Origin: Icerya purchasi
Taxonomy: Eukaryota; Arthropoda; Insecta; Hemiptera; Monophlebidae
Direction of reading: 5' to 3'
NCBI GenBank assembly: GCA_039619475.1
Contig: CM077115.1
Coordinates: forward strand, 40,982,944-41,046,943
Length of the DNA: 64,000 nucleotides
This document shows positions 1 through 11,394 of this stretch, one piece after another. Position 1 is the stretch's first letter; each line of letters begins with the position of its first letter. A model generated the notes under the pieces. It saw only the letters and a program-made list of their open reading frames with translations, had not been told where the DNA came from and searched no databases. Position numbers and translations under genes: made by a program.

Positions 1-59
1 CATCAACGTGAGTAGGCCAGTCTCGTTTTGGTTCGCCTTTCCACTGATAACTTCCTTAC

Positions 60-111
60 GTTGGTCCACAGCACGGGAGCTGTTTCGCTCCAGTTTACAT
101 GCTCCTCCGCG
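60..111 (-). CDS. candidate 52-nt internal exon
   Basis: On the minus strand the segment lies between CACATCTCAG and the donor-like GTAAGG. In phase 0, the phase left by the candidate microexon at 5750-5775, it is open for 17 codons (RGGACKLERNSSRAVDQ plus one base). A second frame (AEEHVNWSETAPVLWTN) is also open, so the frame is not decided by the sequence. GC content is higher than in the neighbouring DNA. No family is recognised. Confidence 0.18.
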
Positions 112-298
112 CTGAGATGTGGTTGCGCGGTTGTCTATCTACTTCCACATTGTCAAATTCTCGCACAGACTTTGCATTTCTAACATCTGATATGTATATA
201 TCGTCAGCATCCAATCTACCTGAAATGCATACCGCTACTTCGGATACGAGAGCCTGTCTCATGATAATAAATAAAAATATGTACGTGTGTGCATACAT
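95..298 (-). other. open frame of 67 codons, unrecognised
   Basis: A minus-strand frame here contains a polar, charged stretch (SGRLDADDIYISDVRNAKSV and following residues). It looks more protein-like than most open frames in the window. The opposite strand is also open over 73-303, so openness alone says little. It overlaps the candidate exon at 60-111 in a different frame. It could be a piece of an unrecognised mobile element or an exon fragment; I assign no function. Confidence 0.15.
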
Positions 299-300
299 CT

Positions 301-3300
301 AATGGGAGGTGGATGTATAAGCCGCCAAACACGATATTTATCTCCTTCAACGTGTTAATGAATATTTTTTAATGTTTTAAATATTTCGGTATAATATTCA
401 TTTTTCACCAATAATGTAAGACAGATTAACCCCTGCGCGTTATATTATCAGTAACTGATCAACGTAACTATCGTTTCAGCTTAATTGGTCCACAGTGGGC
501 ATTCCTAGTCATCGCGGCATTTCTAGAATGATTTGGTTGACTGGTACACGTTCGGCTGTTTATAAGCGGATTTCCTGTTCAGAGAATTTACCGGCTCTCT
601 TACCGCTCTCATCATGATTTTTCTAGACCAATTTCTATCCTTCCCTCTTTTTTCTAATTCCCATTCTTTCTACCTTTCAGTACAACCGTTCCTTCACTCC
701 CTTTCGCTAATTCCTTCCTTAACGTTGCCCCAGCTCTATTATTTACTCCATAGTTTTCAATCATAGTCTGTTTGCTGCATTTGTTTTTCGTTTCTCTCTC
801 TCTCTGGTTTTCAGTTGTTTCTCTGACGACCCTCCACTGCTCGACTATATTGGTGAGGCGAATCATATTGGAATTAGTCTTTATTTTCTCAGAATGTGCG
901 ATGATCGTTTATCCGGCCTTCTGAGCCGTTCTTGATCTCTCTACTCCTTATGGTAATCACATCATCCGTGTACTCCGATAGTTTCTTTGCTAGCTTCCTT
1001 TATTTCCTCAATTTCTAATCATTTCCTAATAAGTTCTACGCTTTAGATAAACCCCGCAAATAAGAAAAGAAGTACGGTAATAACGATGTTACTAGTATGC
1101 CTTTAAGGGTGATATCCGTGTCTCTGCAGTTCAAAAGGTTGCCAATTTGATTCGCTCCAAACGAAGTATCATTTAAAGGCTCTACCACAGACTCTTGCAT
1201 CGCTTAGGAAATTTCTCTCCGATTTAGGATGATCTTAACTTAATAGGTGGTTTTTGAATTAGTGATTAGAGTAAGCCTTACGTACAAAGTATATGTATTA
1301 ACCATTTCAGTTCGTATTTACGTTTTTGAGCATCATAATACGACCGTAATCATGGCGGTCATGTGTATTGGTGCATTAAATTTGCACGTTCCACAGTTAA
1401 AGCCACCTGTATGCTTGCGCATCTCCACAATGTATTTCTCTATAACGGCTGAGAGTGAATGGAGTAGAATTTATCTGCAACTCAGTGTGGCTGTTGCTGT
1501 CTCGTTCAACGATTATAGTCGACAATCGCACGATTCAGCCATGCTAAGAGATCGAGATACTTTTATCAAATCTGCAGTATTGACTAAGATTAGTTTTTTT
1601 TTTTGACGATATATATTTTTTGTTAACCTTCAAGAATCCAGTATTGATAGAGTAATTAAAAATTAAAACCTCGAAAACATTGCAGCTTAATTCACAATAT
1701 TACGGAATAAATATATTATTAACATTTAAATAATAGATATTAAGTAAGTATATAAAATATCGCGCGTATGCATACCATTTCATTTAGCCGTCCTCCTTAG
1801 TGGTGAGAAAAAACGGAAACTTTGTCTTAATCATTTTGCACGAGAGCAATATCGTGCGGTAATTCGAATTAGGGATTAACGTCAAAAGACTTTAAAGAAT
1901 TAAAATCTAGAATTTTATCAAGATCTTCATCCGATAGTTTTTTCGTGAGACGAAATGCCGTTTTTTTGTATTTATAGAGATGAAATTGTAGGCACGATAT
2001 AGGGTAATTTATTATTTCGCTAGAAACATTTTTATTGTAACTTTTTTAGTTTGGTTCAATCGCATTGCTCGGCCCACACTCAAAACTTTCTAGAGTCAAT
2101 ATTTTAATTGATAATCAAGCGGTGTCGAATCAATAGTTTGAAGAATATTGGCGCGGTGCACTAAATAAAAATTCGCGGTATACGTACGCTAACCAGCGTG
2201 CTGATTGTGATTTATGTGAAAAATTTCTTTGTTTGTCAGCAGGATAATCGGGCTAAAGCGGTAGAAACATCCGGATTGGCTGCAAATTACTTTTTTCTGT
2301 AATTATAAAAATGAACGTGAAACATTTTCAACAAGTGTGTAGAAGTCAACCGTTGACTAGACGATTTAATCGAATTTGCTCTTATTAACAAGATCGTAAG
2401 GGTCTAAAAAATAATACTACACTTGTCTCTATCCAGAAGTGCTACTACGGAATTAGTAAAGCAAGTCATCTTTGCGACAAGCTATCAGGTCCCGGATTTT
2501 AAGGTTCTCACAATCCATTATAGTCGGCGACGTAGAGACGAGAGTAGGAGTTCCTTTTTTCCGGTCGTTCTAATTTTCCCAGATTTCTCAAGTATATTTA
2601 AACTTCGCTACAAATGTAGGCAGCGGCGACTTGGGTTTTTGAAACGAGACGAGTTTTCAGCTTGTGAACTGTGGTTCAGTAGTCGGACAAGACTGTAACT
2701 GCTATTCTAGTAAATTTCTGCATAATTTTAAGACGACGTAATTTTTGCTCAAACGACATTTTATAAAGTTTAAAGATGAAAAGATGTTTCTTTGAAAAGT
2801 TCAATGATAAATTTGAGCTAAATCTTATACTTCGAGTTTTCACTTTTCTGCAAATTAACGAAAACTGTAAATATTTTTGGTTCGCCAGTTATTACGAAAT
2901 CGATAACCTAAAATTGATTCATGCTAAGCGGTCAGGAAATTCCGTACACGTTGCTGGGCGACAAGTTCCAAAGAACAGCATTTTCTCCCTCTCTATTTTT
3001 AAATTAGTGAATCGTTACTTGTCTAAACGGTACGCCATTTATATTTATTTTTATTAGGGAAAAAAATGATAATTTTTCATCTCGCTGTTCCTAATCGATT
3101 GAAATATAGCACACACTATGATTATGTAATAAGAAATACAAAGTTGACAATCATCGTAATTTAAATTTTATAGTAACGGTTTCTTGCCTGTTTATGTCAT
3201 TGAAACTTATACTTAAAGAAAGAAAAAACAACAAACAAACATAAATAAACAAAACAAATCAAATATACACCAAGTTTTGCGGCTATATACACGGCATATA

Positions 3301-5740
3301 TTTGATTTGTTTTGTTTTTGAGCGTTAGGTTAATTAATTTGACCTAATGCATTTTGTAGTATTACCCTGCAGACACATTCTTTCATATACTCTTAAAATT
3401 TCCGGTTGCCTATTATTGTTCACACGAATATTAAATAATACTAAAAATAATTGTAATTATTGATTTGCATGCGTCTATATATATATGTATATATATGTAT
3501 ATTTATATTTATATAACTATTTGTTAATTTTAACTATTAAATTGCAAGTTTTTGAATGTTAAAGATAAATTTTGTACCGTCTTCTGAAATTAACAGTTTG
3601 TTTCAATGACGTTATTTTGTTTTCGGCTGTGTCTGAAAATAATTTTTTTTTTAGATTAGGGTATAAATCAAAGTTCTACCTGTTGACTTTAGTTCGACAC
3701 CTTAATTTGCCTGTAACAGCAAGTCTTGCTGGAAGGGCGCAAAATCCCTATTTTTAGTTCCTCAAGTTTCCCTTGTTTCGGCATTCTCTATCGTCTCTAT
3801 TATTTATCTTCGTCTCTTCATCTTCGACTTCCAATACTACTTTCTACAATCGAATAATACGTTTGTTTGTCACACCGATCAAATGTTTCTCTCTTTCTTT
3901 CGGTCGTTCTGTTGTTGAACTACAGGTTTTCTACTCATTATTGCACCTCTCATTTTTTGTTCTTTCTTTGTGCATCATTTCTGATTTCTTCTATTGCGAA
4001 TAATAGGATCAAAATTTAATTGACACTCTTATTTCCTCTTTTTCTGCTTCTAATTGTTTTTAATCCGAGGTTATTTATACGCTTATTGTTGTTCAGAACT
4101 GACTTTCAAACATCGATTTGGTGGCCAATCGGCTTAAACTCCTCCACTCGTATAAATACATGTATTATGGTGTTTTTTTACCTCTTATTAAAAGTTGCTG
4201 GACATGTACGCGATTATACATATTTTTGTGAACTGTATTGTACGAAACATAAGCTTATATAGTTCTTTACAAACAAAATGTAATAAAGAAAAAGTACTCT
4301 ATCACAAAGTAAACAAATTTGTTAAATATGTGATAACAAAAAACATATGCAAACATGGAAAAGTGTGTTTTCGCTTGTAAATATTTAAGAGGAAATTAAC
4401 GAAAATCAAATTATCGAATTTTACTACTAGTGTTGCTGATGCGGGAAAAATGCCAAATCACTTTATCACGATGACCTTTGTAATCGCGTAAATTAATTTC
4501 TGTTCACGAAAGTGGTCGGTGTTGAATTCACAATCGATTTCCACCTCCTCAACGGCGCTTGAATTGTGGAAACGATGCGGTGTTGAATTATCGAATGATC
4601 GATTATCGGTTATCGAAAGTCAACTAAAAACAACTGAAATAAGTAAGAGAATTTTTAGCGCATAACTCCCGATTCCGTCACTGAACAATTTGACCTGATT
4701 TTTCACTAGTCTTAAATTTTGACATATTTAGAATTTTCGTCATGTTTTGAAATCATCGATATCCTCGAAGAAACCAAAAAAAAAGTTCAAATAATATTTT
4801 TGAATAAAATTAAAATATCGGTTCTTATTTCGGATATGACATACAAAACAGATAATTAACAACTGGCATACCGTTTATCTGTCAAGCATTCAATAAAACC
4901 GATGCTTGTGCAAGCGCCGGTGATTTATATCAATATTAGCATTTTAAAGGTTTTGCGAAAACCGAAGTTAACTTTTCACTAAAGATTAGATGTCACCATT
5001 ACTAATTCATTTCAATATTAGAGAAGTCGCTTTGTATTACTGCGAGGAAACCCTGTCCAGAAGGTGTCATAGAACTCGTATCTGAAGATAATTTAACATC
5101 ATTTATGCAAACTTGAGAAAAAATTTTAACAGAAACAGATCCGAATAATACATTACCATACTATTAAACAGCTATAAATTTCAACTACAAGTGACTATTA
5201 TGTCTATTCTATCCTTTTTTTAAAAAGTCTACTAGAGTAATTAAAATTTAGTATATATTGGTAAACATCCGCGCTTCTATCCAAAGTCGTTAAAGTCAAT
5301 GAGAATTAAGCGTATTCGAATATAATTGAGAATCTTTAGTAATCTAAGAAAAAGGAATAGAGACGCCTTTCACTTATGCCTTTTTAAAACTTTAAATACT
5401 AAAATTGAGACTGAAAAGAAATCACTTAATTTAATTTTCTTCCCACAAAATTAGCGAAATCATATCGATTTAGATTATAACTCTATACATAACATGTTTT
5501 TGAGAAAAACTTGGAGAGCTATTTTTACATAGCTTCCCTTATACTTTTTAAGATTTCTAGTTCAAAAATGATTCACGTATGAGTACGCTCTTTTTGGTTT
5601 CGAGTATAAAAACATAAAAGAAGTGGACTAATTTTTTTTCAAAATTAAACGATCGAGATTTTCCCTTGAATGGATTCACTTCGTAATTTTTTGTCGTATT
5701 CTCCGTTATTTATTAATTATGCAAGTGGATTATATACACT
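301..5740. other. AT-rich non-coding DNA
   Basis: No gene or RNA is recognisable. It contains a (TA)n-rich patch at about 3475-3520 and, at about 3861-4110, a very degraded stretch resembling the LINE 3' ends described below. The rest is AT-rich sequence broken by stops in all frames. Confidence 0.5.
3861..4110 (+). pseudogene. possible degraded LINE C-terminal fragment
   Basis: The frame starting CHTDQMF at about 3867 lines up loosely with the start of the LINE end at 13142 (CDADHVF). The following hydrophobic stretch has similar spacing but contains stops. Downstream, a run reading LFPLFLLLIVFNPRLF resembles another open run near 45237 (FLPFFLLLIAFNLSLL). Similarity is weak, so this is a tentative call. 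Confidence 0.25.
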
Positions 5741-5749
5741 AGTACTTAC

Positions 5750-5775
5750 AGACACCGCTCTTGTCTTTCCGGTTC
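5750..5775 (-). CDS. candidate 26-nt microexon
   Basis: On the minus strand a 26-base segment lies between an acceptor-like TGTTCTTAG and a perfect donor, GTAAGTACT. Spliced to the phase-1 end of the exon at 62583 it would stay open and read GTGKTRAVS, ending in phase 0. Microexons of this size exist in insect genes. Against it: the polypyrimidine tract is weak, the piece is short enough to arise by chance, and the implied intron would be about 57 kb. Confidence 0.2.
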
Positions 5776-5834
5776 CTAAGAACAGGTGTGTAATTAGCAT
5801 TGTTTACTCTCATGTAACGCAGTTGAAATAAGTA

Positions 5835-5940
5835 TTTTTAAAATGATACTTTAAAAATTATGAAACACCAAACGCAGAAGTCTTTATTGAAAGTTGAAAA
5901 ATATCCCGACGACATGTTTCGGTGCAAACATCTCAGAAAA
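5835..5940 (-). mobile_element. Penelope-like element end with degenerate hammerhead motif, copy A
   Basis: Read on the minus strand, 5936-5916 has the order CTGA...GATG...CCGAAAC, the layout of a hammerhead ribozyme core, here with one core base missing. It is followed by CGTCGGGATATTTTT and AATAAAGACTTCT. The segment at 54543-54652 has the same order and about 90 bases of clear similarity, so this is a family and not chance. Penelope-like retroelements are known to carry hammerhead motifs in their terminal repeats. No reverse transcriptase is seen next to it. Confidence 0.5.
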
Positions 5941-5943
5941 GGC

Positions 5944-6065
5944 TACACATTAGGTACTGAATAGATTTATGTATACAATAAACATACTGTAGAAAAATTA
6001 TGCTTACACATTAGGTACTGAATAAATTTATGTATACAATAAACATATTGTAGAAAAATTATACT
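5944..6065. repeat. 61-bp tandem duplication
   Basis: Two head-to-tail copies (5944-6004 and 6005-6065) begin TACACATTAGGTACTGAATA and differ at only a few bases. The duplication sits beside the hammerhead-like end at 5835-5940. It holds no open frame. Confidence 0.9.
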
Positions 6066-6529
6066 CAATATCTATTAAAAGTGCTCGATTTGTTTTCGGT
6101 AAATGAAAATTTGTGGAATGTAATTCGGTACTCGGCGTGAGAACTACTGCTGTAGAGAACGATAGATAGCGTAAACTTTAATCGTATTTACCACAATTAT
6201 GGTGTATGCGACTTCAACACATGCCAGTTTTTTTGTGTACCTTGTGAATCACTAAAATTTTCTGTTTCATGTTCTCTTTATTTTTTCAGAAATATTCTCT
6301 GATTTATCGCAGAGTAATTAGGCACCAGGTGTAGAATATAATTTTGAATGGCTTTTTTTTTTCACGATTCATATTAGGACTTTTGCCTATATTTCCTATC
6401 TATTAAATTTTTAAATCTTAGTCTTTGAATGGTTTTTGTGTCTAATAAGGCATACATTAACTACTATTTGAAATCGTGTTGTCTTATTTTTACACAATCC
6501 AATTTCCAGATAAAGGGATACACATATAA

Positions 6530-6785
6530 TATATAAAAGTAAATTAAGTCCCTGAAGTTAAGCTTTCCATACTGTACTAAGTTCAACGGCACTAATGAGA
6601 GTGATTGGGCCAATTCCTTTCTATTTGGGATTCGCCTTTACTTTTCAGGTTTCTCTGATATAATCAATATTCAATTTCAGATTATCTGGGAGCGATTTGG
6701 ATCGGGAAAGAGTCAAGTCTCGATAACCTATGACACCTCTGGTTTAGTAACCAAGCACCTTAACCACTGGCTACCGCGCTACCTA
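6530..6785 (-). mobile_element. tRNA-derived SINE-like unit or tRNA pseudogene
   Basis: On the minus strand the first 75 bases look like a worn tRNA. An A-box-like TAGCCAGTGGTTAAGG is followed about 35 bases later by a B-box-like GGTTATCGAGACTTG, which carries a two-base insertion. Between them lies a possible anticodon loop, TTACTAA. The 3' CCA region and acceptor stem are not convincing, so it is not a working tRNA. About 180 bases of unrelated sequence follow, as in a tRNA-headed SINE. Confidence 0.4.
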
Positions 6786-7177
6786 TATACACACAGATAT
6801 ATACATACATATATTACAAAGCTGCCAGACAGAAATTCTGGAAAAGTCGCAGTCAGTTTTATAATAGCTAGAGAGTTGTTTTTTTTTTTTGTTTTTTTTT
6901 TGTTAAATTCCACGTATGTTCGTCAAAAATGTACAGAAAAAGTACGAACCCACCCTTTACACTGATCCTACCAGAATATCCGCAGCTGGCTAGGTTCCCG
7001 AATTATGTCAAAACATCATTAATCTTATCATTAATCTTTTTTAAATACTATTTTGGGTAGAAATTGGATTGTATAGTGATAAAAGATTATACCTCCCTGT
7101 GAAATACTACAACCTCGATCAAAATTTAATCTTCACCTTTCGCAGAATTTATTATACATTCCTCAAAATATAATACT

Positions 7178-7900
7178 ATAATTCTTCTTCATAGTCATTT
7201 GCGCAATAGCTGCTCATCGTGACCTCTATTTTAATCTACCAAGTACTAGTTGTCTCCAGCGACTTCTATTCTGGCTGCTTCTCATTGCCACGGTTCGCGT
7301 TTAATCGCTTAGTGCTGTTATTGTATCTATCCATCGTCGAGGCGGTCTTCCACGAGGACTTGCTCCTTCTATTGGACCCACTATAATATATTTTCCAAGG
7401 CTATCTCTTTCTCTTCTCATAATGCGACCACAGTATTTTTGATAATTCTCTTTTGACAAGTAACCGAGAGACGCTGTTCTATGTTTAATTGGTCTAAAAT
7501 GGAGTTGTTTGTGCGCTTCGCCGTCCATGGGATTCTCAGCATTTTTCGCCAAATCCACATCTCGAATGCGTCAATTTTTCGTTTATCAGCTTCTCGCAGG
7601 GTCCATGTTTCTACTCCATATCGGAATATTGAAAACACGAGAGCATTTACCAGTCTTTGTTTTGTTCTTGTATTAATACACACACCGCCGGGGTCTTTAC
7701 AGATTCTATATAATCGTGCCATCGCCGACTTTGCCAGTGCAATTCTACGCTTGGTTTCTTTTTCGCTTCCGCCTTTATCGCTGATTAATGATCCAAGGTA
7801 TTCGAATTCTTTTACCGCTTCAACATCTTGAAATATACCTGTAGATTTCTCGGCGTGTAGTTTTTGCTTATGGTCATGATCTTCGTTTTCTAGCATAATA
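7178..7900 (-). pseudogene. RTE-clade non-LTR retrotransposon, 3' end, frameshifted
   Basis: The reading frame on the minus strand matches the C-terminal part of RTE-type endonuclease/reverse transcriptases. The order seen is KTKIMTI, then EFEYLGSLISDKG, FRYGVETWTLREADKRK, FEMWIWRKMLRIPWTAKRTN and, after a frameshift near 7480-7560, PRGRPPRRWIDTI. In intact elements this part follows the catalytic YADD motif, which is missing here, so the copy is 5'-truncated. The end reads ATGACTATGAAGAAGAA, the short-repeat tail typical of RTE elements. At least two frame changes and in-frame stops make it inactive. A second, independent fragment of the same group lies at 60150-60536 on the plus strand. Confidence 0.85.
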
Positions 7901-7979
7901 ATACCAGGGGATAAGGGACGGTTGAAAAGCACAATAAAAACGGCGAATAATAATAATAAAAGAAAAAGAAAGTACAAAC

Positions 7980-9915
7980 AAATTTGTAAAATACAAATTT
8001 AAATTTTGAACTGCTACACGTGTAACAACGTCATATTGAATTGAAAAGCATTTATCGTTGTACTATGTTACCGACGTTTAGGGGAAAAATCCCTGACACT
8101 GAAATAATGCTTTATGAGATAGAAATTAGTTCAAATACAATACCGTTTCCCGCTAAAGATCGAGCTAGAACTTTTCCATTTTTTTTTTTTTTTTTTACTC
8201 CTCCCACCGTGGTAGTAAATATTGAAATCCGAGCAAAAACAAAACAAGCATGCACACATTTCTCTTCCGTAAATTTGGAACTGGAACATAGTTGTTGATA
8301 CGCTATTAACTAGGTCAACAGTATTATTACAGGGCAAAACATAGGTCACGCGATTTCATAATAAACTGCCAACACGTGTTATTTATCGGTTGAATTATAA
8401 ATTAGAGTACACTTTTAGCGAGACTTGGTGCACACTGAATGGGAGAGTCTGTAAAAATTTCATTCAGAAAAAATGCAAATTTACAATAACGCATATTAAA
8501 TAAACTTCCCCATACGGGTACGGAATGTTGAAATATTGTCGCACGGTGAAAATTAAATCAGCAAAAAAAAAACAAAAACTTATCCAGAACTGTTCAACGT
8601 TGACCTAAATAAGAAGAAGTGGTCGGTGGAAGAAAAATAAAGTAATCGATAATTCATCCCTTATACTTGACACCGCTATAACGCGCTGTGTCATTGTCGA
8701 TATTTTATCAGCCGAATCTTTTCTCGCTCTTGGTAGAGTTGAAATGATCGATTTCATTTTAAAACCGGTTAATGAAACAATTTCTGATTATTAATCTAGA
8801 TCGACTGATAAAAATCATAAGATTAACGTTTTTTTTAAAAAATACGAATAAATTTTTTTCCAAAAAAAATAATTTTTTATCCATTCGCTATATTGGCGCG
8901 GGGGAACATGAAATATTTGTCTATCGCGGAACCTTTCAAATTCCACGAACCTTGATTTCGATTTTCATTTTTGTTAATCTGCATCCTCCTTCGTTCATTA
9001 TCTGCTCGTATCGCTTTTTCGAATCTTGCACATGAAAAGAGAAGTGCAAGTGCTTGAAACAACTCGATCGTAGCATTCTTTTTTTTTTGCAAGAGAAAAC
9101 ATTCTATATGAGAAAAATGTGAAATTTTAGAATGTGATTTCGGTAAATGGCGCATTTAAATAGAACGTTACCCGCTGAAATGAGAAATAGTGTAGCAGAG
9201 CGAGGAGAAATAAATGCTCGCTCAGGTTTCTTAACACATTATTTCGCGGATTTTTTTGTTGAAAAATTGTTAAAGCTTAAATATTTAGTTCACTCTGATT
9301 TGCGCTATTTATAATTAACTCGCTTTAATCATTAGCTATTTGTTTCAAATTAGAGAGAAAAACTATAATCGCCAGGTGGTTAGAAATAACGATTTTTTTT
9401 ATGTAATGAAACGAGCGTTTAGTCTTTGAGTGGAGGCAGGAAGATAAAATTTTGCAATACGCGAAAACTAGATTGAACATCGAATGAAGGCAAATTCCGT
9501 CTGCTACGTATAGGTGTTTTAAAAAGAAATTCCAAACGTTAAATTATAAAAAATAAAAAAGAATTATTATTCGACGATTCAATTAAAAACGACAATTTCC
9601 TCGCTCAGCGAACTTGCGGCGAATGAGCAACCGAAAAGTTCCATATTCCTCGCTGCAGCGGGAACCCGAATTTACATCGAATTTATAATTAAGCATTTCA
9701 TCGTTAGTTTTATCGGCTTTAAGATAAGATAATTCCGATAGCGAAATGCAAAATTTTTGTATTTTTTGCTTACGCGACCAAATTAATAATATTTTGGAAA
9801 TATACTATAGCGATGTTTGAAGAGGGAACTCTGCTCTACAATTTGAGCCTAGGAACAAGAGCACTGATCAAACGGTTCTCTGATAATTTAAAAAAAAAAA
9901 AGGGTTTTCAAAAAC
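7980..9915. other. AT-rich non-coding DNA
   Basis: No gene, RNA or repeat family is recognised. There are poly-T and poly-A runs (for example near 8180 and 9079) but no open frame with protein-like composition. Confidence 0.5.
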
Positions 9916-9919
9916 GAAA

Positions 9920-10226
9920 AATCGGAATTACCCCACTTTTGGGGCAATTCTGATACCACTTTTCAAAATGCGTTGTGTTCTCATGAGATGTGTTTTGGGG
10001 CAATTACGATACACTTCAACTTTTCATAATTACTTTTGTTCAGTTTTCAACATTCTGTGATAATTATCTACTGAGATATTTATATAATTACAACTGAAGG
10101 AAAATAAAAAGAACTGTTTCTTACTAACCCTCCGCCGATCAGTGTTGCCAACTTGCACTTGTCAAAGTTGTTAAAACGAGGTATCGGAATTGACCCCAAA
10201 TCGGAATTACTCCACCTTACCTTAAT
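9920..10226. mobile_element. remnant of a short inverted-repeat element (MITE-like)
   Basis: The left part holds TTTTGGGGCAATTCTGATACC and the right part, read on the opposite strand, TTTGGGGTCAATTCCGATACC. These are inverted copies about 230 bases apart. The blocks GGAATTACCCC and GGAATTGACCCC occur again outside them. There is no coding capacity. Ends and target duplication could not be fixed. Confidence 0.4.
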
Positions 10227-10529
10227 TCAATTAATTTTATGTACAGCGTCCGTATGATAGTATCGGAAAAATACAAAAACTTCTTTTTTTGACGCGGTAT
10301 CCTAGGATACAATTTATACGCGAAAAGGCGCTCGTCCCTCCGTTTGCACGAGAAAAATAGAGACGAATTCAAAAAACTTCTTGATTAATATGTAATGATG
10401 ATTAATAATACCGATGAATATGATTTCATCGAACTCTCAGGAGTATAAACACAATTAAGCACATATTTTACTAAAAATAATGTTTTCTCGTCGCCCCTGT
10501 GTTCTGCACATTTGTTATCATTAAGATTG

Positions 10530-11390
10530 CAGTAAAACCCCGCTAAACCTAATGCGAACCACAGTGTATCGGTGCGAATTAGCGAAAATTCCGAATTGTG
10601 GAACACTTCTAAAATCACATGTAATCCAAACTTTTCGAACATTGTGTGCTTAATTTAGATAAATCTCAAAGCGTACGTGTATGTAACAATTTAAGTCGGT
10701 GTAATAAATAAGTATAAGAATGAAAAATTTGAATTACACTCTATGTTTAATTTTAATAAAAATTAACTATACATACTAATTTACTATAAAAATTACACAT
10801 TTTTTAAAAACACTAAATACAGTGTACTTACGTATATTATTTACAAGATAGCCCTTGTCGTTTGAAAAAGTCTGAAATTTTTTTTCGAGTGTATTGTTTT
10901 TGGATTTCTTTTGACGCAATGTGCTGCTTCATTTCGTTTAACATGAAGAAATATTTATTAAATTCACCGTTTCTATTATACAACCTTAATAATGAATCAA
11001 CGCGATTTTTAATATCAGTTAATTTCACAGTCTCTTCTTGGATTTCTTCTCAGTTGTCTTTTCCTCACTATTAGAAGAATCTTGTTGCAAATCCCCAACT
11101 AAACGTTTATTTACGACACCCGTTGTTATTTCTTCTTCCGTCTCGACAGGGCACTACTAAAATTCATCTTCATCGCCATTTAACCATTTCCGTAGTACGT
11201 CTGGCACATTCTTCACCAGCGTTTTGTAAAATATTTATGCACTCGTTCTTTAATTTCACTTACAAAAAAATTAACACGGCAGCATTAAAAAAAAAAAAAG
11301 TTATTCTTTTGTCATAGAAGTTCCAAATTAGTGAAGTCCGAATTATAAAAGTTCCAAATTAGTGAAGTCCGAATTAGCGAGGTTTTACTG
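10530..11390 (-). mobile_element. pogo/Tigger-like DNA transposon, internally deleted, both TIRs present
   Basis: The left end reads CAGTAAAACCCCGCTAA and the right end, on the opposite strand, CAGTAAAACCTCGCTAATTC. These are the terminal inverted repeats of a pogo/Tigger-type element. The right flank is TA; the left flank is TG, which would be a mutated copy of the TA target site. Minus-strand coding remnants fit the transposase C-terminus: WLNGDEDE at about 11160-11200, an acidic LQQDSSNSEE stretch, then (T/S)VKLTDIKNRVDSLLRLYN and a final KKISDFFK at about 10862-10885, the usual tail of this family. The DDE catalytic core is missing and there are stops and frame changes, so it is dead. The sequence TTCCAAATTAGTGAAGTCCG occurs twice in tandem next to the right TIR. 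Confidence 0.75.
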
Positions 11391-11394
11391 TATG

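Noticed and set aside
6710..6785. functional tRNA gene
   Set aside because: The acceptor stem and anticodon stem do not pair and the B box carries an insertion.
7417..7977. 186-codon minus-strand frame as a host gene
   Set aside because: It is the C-terminal part of an RTE retrotransposon with frameshifts on both sides.
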